Shown here piece by piece: positions 54,372-64,000 of a DNA stretch of 64,000 nt. A program made the translations under genes and the position numbers. The notes under the pieces were generated by a model, which saw only the letters and a program-made list of their open reading frames with translations, had not been told where the DNA came from and made no database searches. Source of the DNA: Cheiracanthium punctorium (Eukaryota > Arthropoda > Arachnida > Araneae > Cheiracanthiidae); the NCBI GenBank assembly GCA_038373885.1, contig JAWZYV010019947.1, positions 186,001 through 250,000 of the forward strand, written 5' to 3'. Numbering within the stretch: the stretch's first letter is position 1; each line of letters begins with the position of its first letter.

Positions 54372-54464
54372 TCATGGGTTTATTTAGGATTTTTCTGAAG
54401 TAATATTTTTATTGTATAGTCATTGGTTTATTTAGGATTTTTAAGTAACATTTTTATTGTATAG
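54372..54464 (+). repeat. Tandem duplication of a splice-acceptor-like segment
   Basis: Two ~46-bp copies (54372-54419 and 54420-54464) both end TTTTTATTGTATAG, an acceptor-like sequence. The second copy leads into an open frame. Confidence 0.7.
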
Positions 54465-54608
54465 TCCAGAAAACGTAAGACATTTTAGTTATTTCCAATA
54501 TAACCAAGAAGAAAACGTCTCTTTTGATGGATGTGAACTACCCATAAATATGAAACTGAAAGCCGTGAAATATGAAACACCGAAGATCCATTACAGCCTA
54601 AAATATTA
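54465..54608 (+). CDS. Possible exon, unknown
   Basis: Following the second acceptor copy the frame reads SPENVRHFSYFQYNQEENVS, DGCELPINMKLKAVKYE and KIHYSLKYYQ before a 19-base A-run. The residues look protein-like but no family is recognised, and the A-run makes a continuing exon unlikely. It could be a short retro-inserted piece. Confidence 0.25.
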
Positions 54609-54659
54609 CCAAAAAAAAAAAAAAAAAACTGAATGTTCCTACAGGTATTGTTTTTGAAA

Positions 54660-55650
54660 AGTTAGACACGTCTAAAGTAAAATGCGACACCTGATATGCT
54701 AAGACATAAATCAAAGCGGATATCTAAAAATGTCATTGTGGAATAATATTACCCTTAAATATTCTAAATGAGATATCATCTTACAAGTAATGCGCCCCTT
54801 CCCCCCACGAAAAAAAACCCTTTCCACTGTAAAAATTTGTAAAACTGCCTATTCCCCGTTTTTGAGCATTTTTTAAAAACTTTTAAGTACATAAATTTAC
54901 ATGGATGGAGTATTGTCGAAAAAAAAGCTCTGACAAAACTTTTTAATAAGCTCTGAGAAAAAAAAATAAATAAATAAAACGGAACACGATATTTCCGCAA
55001 ATTTTGAGTTTCATATTAGTTAGGAATAGTCGACCAAAACTGAATTCTGTTTTATTGAATGGCAAAAATGTGATTAGCAAGGTATATTGCATTTATCTTT
55101 CTGATTTTTAGAATTTTTGATCTTAGACAATTACCACATTAATACCGATTGCTTTGAAATATTGCATATACAAGCAGAACAATAAAGAAAACAGAATCTT
55201 TCAACTTTTAAATCGGAAAATCTCGGTTTTTCTTAATTGTTGGCCATTTCCAATTCAAGTTTGAAAGAAAATGTCTCCGATGGCGCGTTACCAATCTTTT
55301 TGAAATGTTGCTCATCCTACTACATAGTTACCTTAATCCCTAAATCACTGTAACAATTCCAGTTGAATCACTCGAAGATAAAACTTTTGCTGTCATTAAT
55401 CCATACAAATTAAAAAGTTATTGTCTAAAAACGTAATAAAATCCAGACCGTTTGTACGATCCGCTTGAAATCTTTCATAATTATGTATAAAAACAAAATG
55501 CGCTACTTAAAAGTCTGAAAATCCACCCTTTCCCTCATTTTTTAGTGATTGTTCACTATTTTCAGCTCCATTTCATTTCCGAGAGTACAAAAAAATTTAA
55601 TCATTTGCGTGACAAAATTAGCCATTAATGACGCAATTGAAATGACGTCA
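54660..55650. other. No gene seen
   Basis: AT-rich with short homopolymers. The frame at 54776-55000 (minus) is a low-complexity shadow. Confidence 0.5.
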
Positions 55651-55651
55651 T

Positions 55652-55955
55652 ATGAAGGGTCCACGGGAGGAACGATGATAGTCCAATACAGCTGATTTTC
55701 CAAAAATCGAAAGGCGCACGGGACTTTCATCGTTCTTCCCCTGTAAACTGTATCTTTGGGCTATTTTTTCAGTGTATTCTCATCGTTCTTCCCCAGTAAA
55801 CTGTATCTTTGGGCTATTTTTTCAGTGTATTCTCACCGTTCTTTCCCCTTATGGGTTCGGATATTAATAATGCCACTAATGAACAACAGAATGCACTAGA
55901 AACCTCAACATTGACGAAAAGTGGACTCTCATCGTTCTTCCCGTGGACCCTTCAT
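55652..55955. mobile_element. MITE (304 bp) with repeated subterminal motif
   Basis: The inverted ends ATGAAGGGTCCACGGGA and the motif GAACGATGA match over about 34 bases. The flanks suggest a short AT/ATAT target. The motif CATCGTTCTTCCC recurs four times, two of them within a ~51-bp tandem duplication (55728-55829). It has no coding capacity. Confidence 0.75.
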
Positions 55956-56348
55956 ATTGAAGCCACGATCATTAGGCTTTGAAGGGAAAATTACGATACA
56001 AATTCATTTGAAACAATTTTTCCGGATTACACAGTTTAATTTTTTCCCCCACAAATAAAATTATTTCCTCTGCATGAAGCATTGATATAAAAGGGAATTT
56101 CCTACGATAAACTTCAATAGCTTGCTCAAATTTTGCTAAATGCTATGTTTAATAAATGAAAAATCTCTCATAAGCGGTATCATCTTTATTCTCTACTTTC
56201 AAGTGAAGAAAACCACGGACCTACTGCTTGCTTTCTAGTGTGCAACCATTATGGCAACGCATGTTTAATGGTCTGGACAAGAATCATGTTAGAAGGCCGC
56301 ACACGCTTCCATGCCTTTGAAAGAGGCAAAAATGGCACTATGACTGGT

Positions 56349-57041
56349 GTGAGTAGGCTTGCCAACTTAAAAAATCTTTAAAAATTGCGATTAAAATGAG
56401 GGACGTGGCAAAAAAAAAAAAAAAAAGCACGATCCAGCTTATTTATTATAGGAAAACTAGAAATACAATTTAAATCAGATTTAATTTTTACATTTTAAAT
56501 AGTTTTATTGAATATTATGCTTACTACTTTATAATTATACATGCAACATAGTTAGGAAAAGTTTTTGCAATTAAATCAAGTTAAATTTTTATTTCCTTTC
56601 ACAAATAAAAACAAAATCTTTTTACTCTGGCTTTTAAAAAATAGTTAAAGCAACACATAAGTAGGTATCTATGATATACCTATAAGAGAAATTTAGTCTC
56701 AAATCATATCTTCTATTGAGATTATTATAATTAATTATTTGAAAAAAAACTTAAGATTATGTGAAACTATTTTACTGAAATCACAATATTACTTATTTAG
56801 AAGAAAAAACTTATACCGTCACTTCTGCTGAGATCCTATTCATTTAGGAAAAAAAGAAACTTAATATTTAAAATCTCTCTTCTGAAATCATTATAATTTA
56901 TCAAATTATTTAATTACTTATTCTATAAAAAAAAAAAGCGGGACATTTGGCGTCCCGCACACACACCTTTCGCTGGAAGTATCCTCTAAAGTCCTAGAAA
57001 CAGGACATCCCGCGAGAGTCTGGACGGTTGGCAACCCTAGC
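56349..57041. mobile_element. hAT-like MITE, eroded
   Basis: The left end TAGGCTTGCCAAC and the inverted right end TAGGGTTGCCAAC match at 12 of 13 positions. An inner CGGGAC..GTCCCGC palindrome lies near 56939-56967. No 8-bp duplication is visible, so one end may be displaced. Confidence 0.5.
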
Positions 57042-57341
57042 TATAAGGTATAGGGATGAGATTTTGGAAACCTATATGTTTGCCTTTTCAAGATTGTACA
57101 TTCGATCTAAATAAATTTTAATGGATGGAAACGCGCGGCCGATGCAGATCATATGATCACCTATTTTCTGAAAAACGAATATATTCGTTGAATGGATTGG
57201 TCGGCCTCAAGCCAGACCCTTCAATCCTATACAGTATGCAAAGCCCGATTATCCCACGGGCAAGGGGGGCAATAGCCTGGGACCCTGAATAATAGGAGCT
57301 CCTAAATATCTCGATTATCTGGATTAGAAATTCATATATAC

Positions 57342-58475
57342 TGAAATCTTATAAAACTATGTATAAATTAAATATATATGGAGAGTTTCCTTAATGGCAA
57401 TCATTATGTGAAATGATTATTATTTATGCTAATGCGTAAATTGCAAAGAATCGCCACAGAATCAAAAGATCCCATTGAGGCCAAATAATCTAAGCTGTTT
57501 CTTTAAAGGGAGCCTTGAAGAGGGAGAAGCGAATATAGATAGTATTAATGTACGTAATAGGTAGTATTATTAGATTTGTAAAGATAATATGAATAAATCG
57601 CAATGTACCACGTTAATAAATATTTCATGAAATTAAAAGTGTCCTGTTTCAACGGTTGTCTTACAACCAACTAAACGAAAAGTAATTCTAATTTGCGTTA
57701 ATATATCCCGCAGTAATTTCAACAGAGGAGATTACTTGAACTTTTTTAAAAATGAAATTCTGTTTTGTCACATGCAGATATGATTTTAATAGTAAAATAT
57801 TCCCTTCTTCCCATATGAAGAAAGGGTGCGCAGCTATTTTAAAAACATCTCTTGAAAATAGCATAAATGAATTCAGAAGACCTCAAAACGTGTCAATACA
57901 CCAAAATCTCGAAGTCGAATTTTTTCATGATTACAATACTTTCCTTATATGGTACATGTTCGGAAAGAGATAAATGGTGCTCCATTTCATGTAGTGTCTT
58001 AGGTATTTAATGCTACAACTTGAACCTAAAAATCAGTATAATGTAGAAATAAGACCAGGTGCGTAGCCAGGAAATTTTTTCGGGGAGGGGATATGAGCCT
58101 GGAAATTTTTTCGAGGGGTATATGAACTTACATATGCATAAATAGACGGAATTTCATCACTAATCCAAAAATTTCGGGGGGAGATATATCCCGATATCCC
58201 CCCCTCTGGCTACGCCCCTGAATAAGACATTTTGAAAGCCAGGAGTTCTCTGCAAACCATTAAGCTTTCCACTTTTTTGATAGTGAATGACACTGACGTA
58301 GTTTTTTGAGTCATTATACTGCAATGATCAGGTTAGTACTCATGACACAAACTTTACATTAAGAGTCAAATAATTGTGCTCTTTTTTTTTTAATTCCACA
58401 TCACGAATAATTTCGAATTACACATGTAAGGAAAATTTTCGTTTCCTACCGTGCGAAGAACGGGCACGCAGCTAG
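57342..58475 (+). mobile_element. Helitron-like repeat, second copy
   Basis: From 57359 it matches 12245-12475 joined to 34030-34630, so it shows what that copy looked like without the Gypsy element. It ends with the hairpin CCGTGCGAAGAACGGG (58449-58464) and CTAG (58472-58475) before T. It carries its own insertion, the hAT MITE at 58056. Confidence 0.75.
58056..58220. mobile_element. hAT-type MITE (165 bp)
   Basis: CAGGTGCGTAGCCAG and (inverted) CAGGGGCGTAGCCAG are flanked by AATAAGAC on both sides (58048-58055 and 58221-58228). The paralogous Helitron copy near 34383-34395 lacks it. Confidence 0.9.
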
Positions 58476-59595
58476 TAATTATATAAATAAAGAATTTCCC
58501 CTGTAATATCTATTACATAATTGTTCATCACTAGATCAACTTGGAGACATGTTTTTTGCTTCGTAAATACGATTTGATCGAAGTACCAAAACTACAGTTA
58601 AATGAAACGCAATTTTTTTTTGAGTACCAGTGCCTTGTGTTTTATGTTTTATAGAGGGTAAGAAAATTACAAATTTTTTTATATGTCCAGTGAATTTTTC
58701 TGGCATGCCAAACTTGGCACGCGTGCCATGTAACAGCCATCTCTGATTTAGCGTGCTTGACTAATAACACAAATGGGTTACAAATAGTAACGTAAAAATA
58801 ATTTTTAAATATATAATCTTGCTCAAGTGTAAATATGTACCTAATTTTAAAACTCAATTCTGGAAATCTCAAAAATGTTTTGTGTCTCGAAAACGCAACA
58901 GCAGTGGAAAATGGGTTAAAGTGCTTGTGAAAGTAAAGGCGGCCCCTTTGACGAAGTAGTTATTACTTGGTTATTTTAAAACTATTAACTTGCGTTGTGA
59001 CGATTGAATCCAGGTTCGAAACACAGACATTAAAAACTGTTTATTTTAAAGGTACTATTGAATAATAAACGTATTACAATAATGGTTGGTGCTGGCTCAG
59101 CGAAATAAAAATACGTCCTACAAGGACAATAGAGTTTAGGTGGAATGATTTAAAAACTACGACAACACAGAACTTCACTTTGGCGAGATCAAAAGCTTGG
59201 CCGAGAAAAAAAAAAGCCAATCCCAGAGCAACCATAAAATTCAATTCAATAAAATTAAAGTAATGAAACCGAGAACAAGAAATTTTAAAGATGAGGCAGG
59301 GCAACAAAAGATAATTAACCCCAACACGATGCCAAAGAGGGGGTAAGTAAAAAGTCGTTGCTATTGCAAACGGACATAATGTAATCTATTTTAGCCCAGA
59401 TCGGCTTCCAATTGACTGCAAAAGAAACATAATTAACACAATTGCACGACGGGGAAAAAATGGAATTACAGAAAGAAAACCAAAGTGCGTGAAACTGAAA
59501 ACAGAAAAATAATTTAGAATACATGATTTTGGATAGATTAAATTTAAGATACAGAAAGTAATTGAGAATTAATAAATTAATATGTGATCTACATC
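58476..59595. other. No gene seen
   Basis: AT-rich. The small frames here show no motif. A stretch at 59080-59230 is slightly GC-richer but unclassified. Confidence 0.45.
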
Positions 59596-59599
59596 ACAG

Positions 59600-59850
59600 C
59601 CCCGAAGTAACCTAATGCTCCGGGGCCCCATCTAAATATGATCAGGCTCTGTCACTATGATGTCTGGGACGCTCTGGGAAGGAGAACCACAACTCTCAAG
59701 ACCCTCCGGGCCCATATCGGGACTGAAAATACTGTTGCTGAAAGAATCAGATCAATTGCTACAAGAGTTCACAAACTTCCTTCCTTGCAGATATGATATC
59801 ATGGTATGAGGCCTGTATCTCTGTGAAAAGGAGACCATACTACATAAATC
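59600..59850 (+). pseudogene. Possible Tc1 transposase relic
   Basis: A GC-richer island reads, in one frame, HLNMIRL then DVWDALGRRTT, which recalls the SPDLNPIE..WDxLGRR segment near the C-terminus of Tc1 transposases. It then continues as AERIRSIATRVHKL to a stop. The rest of the gene is absent. Weak evidence. Confidence 0.3.
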
Positions 59851-62783
59851 TTTTTTTCTTCTTCTTCTTCTTTCTTTTGTTCGTTTCTTCGACCACTGCT
59901 TCCTACCTTCCCACCCACTTGAGTGTTAAGCAAGATCATGCGTGTGTATTGTAAGTGTTGAATGGTTTTATTTAATTATTGTATTACATCAGCTATTTTC
60001 AAACTAAATTTCATTAGTTCTGTCTAGTTGATCTGGAGATAGTCGAGCAGTCTGAAAGTTTTTAAATATTTGATGAAAGTATTTAAATCATTGCAATTCG
60101 CATTAATTATTAATCAGACACAAATATTCTTTGAAATATTTAGTAATATCTCATCAATAACAGTAATTAATACCCCAAGATCCTTTAAAGATCTGATGCT
60201 AAAACGCCGATTCCTAAGTAGAGATTTGGTGTCACTGTGGAAAATGGTAATGAGGGGTAACATCTTTACTATTTCTTTCAAGCTTAACCACTTTTATTCT
60301 AGTTATTGTTAACTTTTCTCCGATTTATCATTTCTCCCCTAACCTCGGACCAAGGAGCAATGTCTCCGTGTCCGAGGGTAATTAAAGACCTGATAAGGGG
60401 TTTCAGTGTACTTTAAATTGGTCCATTTCGAAGCTCCGAAGCTTTCGAAGCTATTTCAGGGCCTCAACACTTTCCGTTATGCTTTTACCTAATCCCTACC
60501 ACCTAAAATTTATCTCTGACTACGCCACTGATACAAACATTTAATATAGACTAAGCAGAAAAATCAACATACTAATGAAATTTAATTAGCAATAATTATC
60601 ATATAGGATCATAAATAGAATCAGGAAAGAGTTAAAAACAAGAAAATAACACAAAATCAGAAAAAGGTGTGGTATCTCATTTATATAATGCAGTGTATAT
60701 ATATATTGCTGAATTTATATGATACATTTAAACCGACAAAGGCTTACAGCCTTTTTGCAGTAAATTTGAAACAGTATCTTCTGTCATAAATAATAATAAT
60801 GAAAAAAAATCCCCTTGGCCGCCAACTTTTGGCGAACAGTAACTAGTAGATTATTAAAACTTAATTTCCCTCAAAAATATTCATCTGCATTGCCCATTTA
60901 GTTTTTTAAATTAATTAACTTTATAACTGAAATTGCACTCAAAGATAATGCAGAATTCATCAGATGTTTGTATCGTTTCCTCTATGTTTCATTTATTTAC
61001 ATAATATGCCAGAGGTATTAGTACATGCTACTTAATTTAATAATATGAAAATAATTTTACTAATAACCACAAGACATTCTTTAACGTCTAGCGTACATCA
61101 TCCAGCGATTACTGCATCATTTTTAATTGTGTGAAAGCTAAAAAAGAAAGAAAGAAAAACTACTTCCAAGTAAATAAAACTTGCTGTTTTTCATTGATAA
61201 AAAAGATCTGTTTTTGTTAATTATTTAATAATCAAGGGAACCTCATGTGAATAGCCATTGAGTATAAAGCGTTTTTCATCAATTTGACGTATAGCTCGTA
61301 GGGAATTAAAGTTGATCCTGTGAAAGAAAGGCTGCATTAAAAGTGTTTTCGACGTAAATAAATATTTCAAGCATTTTCACGTGAATAAATTTTTAAGTCC
61401 TGCTTACAAAAATGTTGAATAGAGCTTTAGAGCATTAAAATAAATTAAAAATACTGAAGGAAATGTTTTTATTACGTTTCTTTAATTGCTTAAAGGAACT
61501 AAAAGTTTTCTTCAGCTTTTCCCCCCAATAAATAATTGTTTATGTGGAACATTTATAGTAATTTAAATCGATTTTACTTAGTTTAAAAAAGTAAAAGTTG
61601 TTTACATCAAAATCTCATAACAACAAGTACGCGGCTCATTATTGATGATAAAATGTTAAATCGAATTAGAATATGTAATAAAGGGAAGAGTTCATAAAAA
61701 GAGAACTACAGAAAATATTTCACGTGCTTGTTGCAATTGAATTGTAAATGGTACTGTTGATGCATTAAATAGGTCTGGATACGTCCTCTTATAATAATAA
61801 TAGTAATAGTAATCCGTTTTATGGAACTATTTACCCACTTTAAATTTTAGTTTTTTTCGCTATTTGTTCATCTTGATGTTAAGATTGTTGAAGCAATTAG
61901 TACAATATTCAAACAAAATTTTTATTTCCTATTTTGAAATCAAATGTTTCTGAAATACCGTGTTCAGGAATAATGTAATAAATGTAGATTTTTAAAAATA
62001 ACTTGCATGTTTAAACACATACTTATAACAACATTAGTATTGTTGAGATAAGCAATTCAGAGAGCAAATACACTTTCTCATTGTCTCTGTGATTATTAAC
62101 ATTTAACCAATTGTTATAATAATCAAAGTCAATATTATTGCAATAATAACTTTTATTTAATATTTTTTATTGATCCCTCGTTTTAATTCCAATATAATTT
62201 AAGCGTCCCTTCAGTAAGTTAATATTTTTGATGTCTCAGCAGTCAGCACTCATTAAAAAACATTTTTGTTAAAAGAATTAATATTTTTATCACTATTATT
62301 TCTTTTTTAAAATATAGGATTGAAAATCAAGATCTAAGATATTGAATTTCGAACATACTTCGAGACTAGACTAAAACTTAACTTTCTTCTCTTTCGCCTT
62401 TTATAAAATTCGTAACAATGCTTTTATATATAAAGTATGCATTTCTTTTTTGATAGGAAAAAAGAAGTCTGAAAGTTAAGAAAAAGTATTTTTTTTTTAA
62501 ATTACGTATATTTATTAAAATTTCATCTGTGAATACTTATTACTGTGACATCTGGAAGTGTTACAGTAAATGAACTCATAAATAAGCAAAAAGAATCAGT
62601 TAGAGGGAAATTCGCAAATCATACTTTTATAATTTTCAATTACAGACGTATTAAAAAGTATGTTTATTCATCCGAAACTAAACAGAAAACAGAAATATAA
62701 AATATTTTCTTATCTAAATATACAGGGCGATTCCTTATTGTACTAACAAATGCAGAGAAGGGTTAGCTGAGTTCATGTGCAAC
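59851..62783. other. No gene seen
   Basis: Almost 3 kb of AT-rich DNA with simple repeats (TATATA at 60698-60706). 'GACTACGCCACTG' near 60518-60530 looks like an isolated hAT-type end. The frame at 60070-60312 has no known motif. Confidence 0.45.
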
Positions 62784-62793
62784 ATAAATCAAC

Positions 62794-63019
62794 TTTTTTT
62801 TTTTTTTTTTTTTTTTTTTTAACGGGCGGGTACTTGCAGATTAGGCATTCTCCACTACAACGGCCTGAACATATTGGCTATTCCATTATGGGGGAACTCA
62901 ATGGACGGCGAACATTACCCCCTATTAAGGAACGGAGGAGTTAACACCCAAGTCCAAGCCGTAATCGAACCCGGACCCAAGGCGAACGGTTAGTTAGCTA
63001 CTAGACTACCTGGGTGGCT
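62794..63019 (-). repeat. tRNA-derived SINE, family B, with TSD
   Basis: The T-run at 62794-62820 is the poly(A) tail on the minus strand. The tRNA-like head at the right has A-box (TAGTCTAGTAGCTAACTAACC region) and B-box (GGGTTCGATTAC, about 62961-62972) motifs. A perfect 10-bp duplication, ATAAATCAAC, flanks it (62784-62793 and 63020-63029). It is related to the SINE at 8384-8614. Confidence 0.85.
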
Positions 63020-63369
63020 ATAAATCAACATAGGAAACCTGTCCAATCTCTAACCGTTTTAAAGTTATAGCGGATAAAATGGAAAATCTCTGAATCCTTC
63101 AATATCGCTCATGTCTGAATATACTAAACAATCTACACAAAAAAGAAGTATTTAAAAAGAACTGAAAAAATTCTATAAAGAAACATCAAATGTATTACAA
63201 TATCTATATTTAATGAAGAGTTACATGCGCTAAAACAGTGAAAAAAATGAAAAATCAAACATTTGCCAGAGTATTTAATCGGCGATTCTGCAAATACTGT
63301 GTTAGTTCAACACGCAAAATTTACTAAAAATTGGTCCATACAAATAGCTTTCAAATAACCTAACAGTGA

Positions 63370-63960
63370 ACTACATCAGTGTCTTGTTCAGGAGAAATTA
63401 AGCCGAATGTATGCAATCATTGAATTTTGTCTTTTGAAAATCAGGCTCCACCTCCTGAACTTAATTGTTCGGTTTTGACCATATTTATATGTTGCCAAGG
63501 GACGGTCCATGGGGGCCTGGGCACCCTCCAAAATTTTGGACTTTTGTTAATTGGATGTCAATAAATCAAGCATTTGTGTGAGAAATTCTACTTTTTTTCA
63601 CCTTTTGAAGGGACTCTCCGAAATTTTTTTCTCGCTGCGTCCCTAGCATTAAATGCATGCTTGTAAATTTACATTTATAAGCATAAAATACATTTCTTAT
63701 CTGTGTAATACATAAGCTATGAATCGATGGCTATAAAGATGGTCAAAAGCGAATTTTAAGCTCAGGAGGCGGAGCTATCGCAAAGGTTGATTTTCGAAGA
63801 ACGTTAAATTCAATGATTTTTGCAAACATTTGGCTTACTTTCTCCTGAACTAGACAACATTTTCAACTTATAACACGATTATAATACTTCAAAACAAATG
63901 TTTACAAATTGTAGCCAACATCAAAATGCAACATACACATCTTCTGCTACAATAAGTACA
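63370..63960. repeat. Foldback element at the right edge
   Basis: The left arm (about 63378-63490) and right arm (about 63728-63860) are inverted copies, recognisable by CAGGAGAAA.TAAGCC, GAAAATCA and CTCC.CCTCCTGA.CTTAA blocks. The loop holds a smaller piece with AAGGGACGGTCC / CGTCCCTAG ends (63495-63649), possibly a hAT-type MITE. The outer limit may lie beyond 64000. Confidence 0.65.
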
Positions 63961-64000
63961 GAAAGAAAAATAAACTTACAAACCAGTGCATTAAGATGCA

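Noticed and set aside
62960..63019. A functional tRNA gene
   Set aside because: A and B boxes are present but the stem pairing is poor, and the sequence is fused to a SINE body with a poly(A) tail and target duplications.

Overview
The window looks like AT-rich intergenic and intronic DNA from an arthropod nuclear genome. A spider or other chelicerate is my best guess, from the mix of tRNA-derived SINEs, Helitrons ending in CTAG, mariner and hAT elements and a Ty3/Gypsy element, but nothing proves the taxon. There are no operons and no rRNA genes. Most of the 64 kb is a museum of nested mobile elements, with only a few short exons that may belong to host genes.

1-7.1 kb: the 3' part of a multi-exon host gene on the plus strand. 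Its exons end at 705, then 836-922, 1581-1639, 3438-3537 and 6712-6790 (stop), with a poly(A) signal near 7099. The introns carry a 1.2-kb interspersed repeat and a Tc1/mariner-type transposon with 148-bp inverted ends. 7.3-12.5 kb: a LINE remnant, a SINE, a decayed mariner, a TTAA-flanked MITE and the 5' part of a Helitron-like repeat.

12.5-34.0 kb: one Ty3/Gypsy LTR retrotransposon (LTRs 12476-12889 and 33591-34029, 4-bp target duplication). Its protease region is split by a 15.9-kb insertion (14324-30199) with hAT-type ends and an 8-bp target duplication, GCACAGGG. That insertion holds arrays of a ~150-bp unit in opposite orientations around a ~120-bp minisatellite, a Helitron with an array of CTCF-like motifs, and four LTR-like promoter modules. 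Three of these modules have perfect heat-shock elements 20-50 bp from a TATA box. The Gypsy LTR itself has the same promoter plan (HSE, CRE, TATA, TCAGT).

34.0-45.9 kb: the 3' end of the interrupted Helitron, an orphan host-like exon (34757-34905), an extremely AT-rich block with an almost open reverse transcriptase of telomerase/Penelope-like type, a repeat inverted relative to 5.8-6.5 kb that carries a nested hAT MITE, and a mariner pseudogene. 46-64 kb: a possible minus-strand exon, nested hAT/Helitron elements, a terminal-inverted-repeat element carrying two decayed endonuclease (EEP) copies, a pogo-like deletion derivative, several MITEs, a second Helitron copy that preserves the empty site of the Gypsy insertion, a SINE with perfect target duplications and a foldback element at the right edge.

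The components relate mainly as a stratigraphy: the Gypsy element landed in an older Helitron, the hAT element landed in Gypsy, and a Helitron landed in the hAT-internal repeat. The most striking functional theme is that unrelated elements carry host-type regulatory motifs: HSEs, CTCF-like sites and TTGGCGA dyads.
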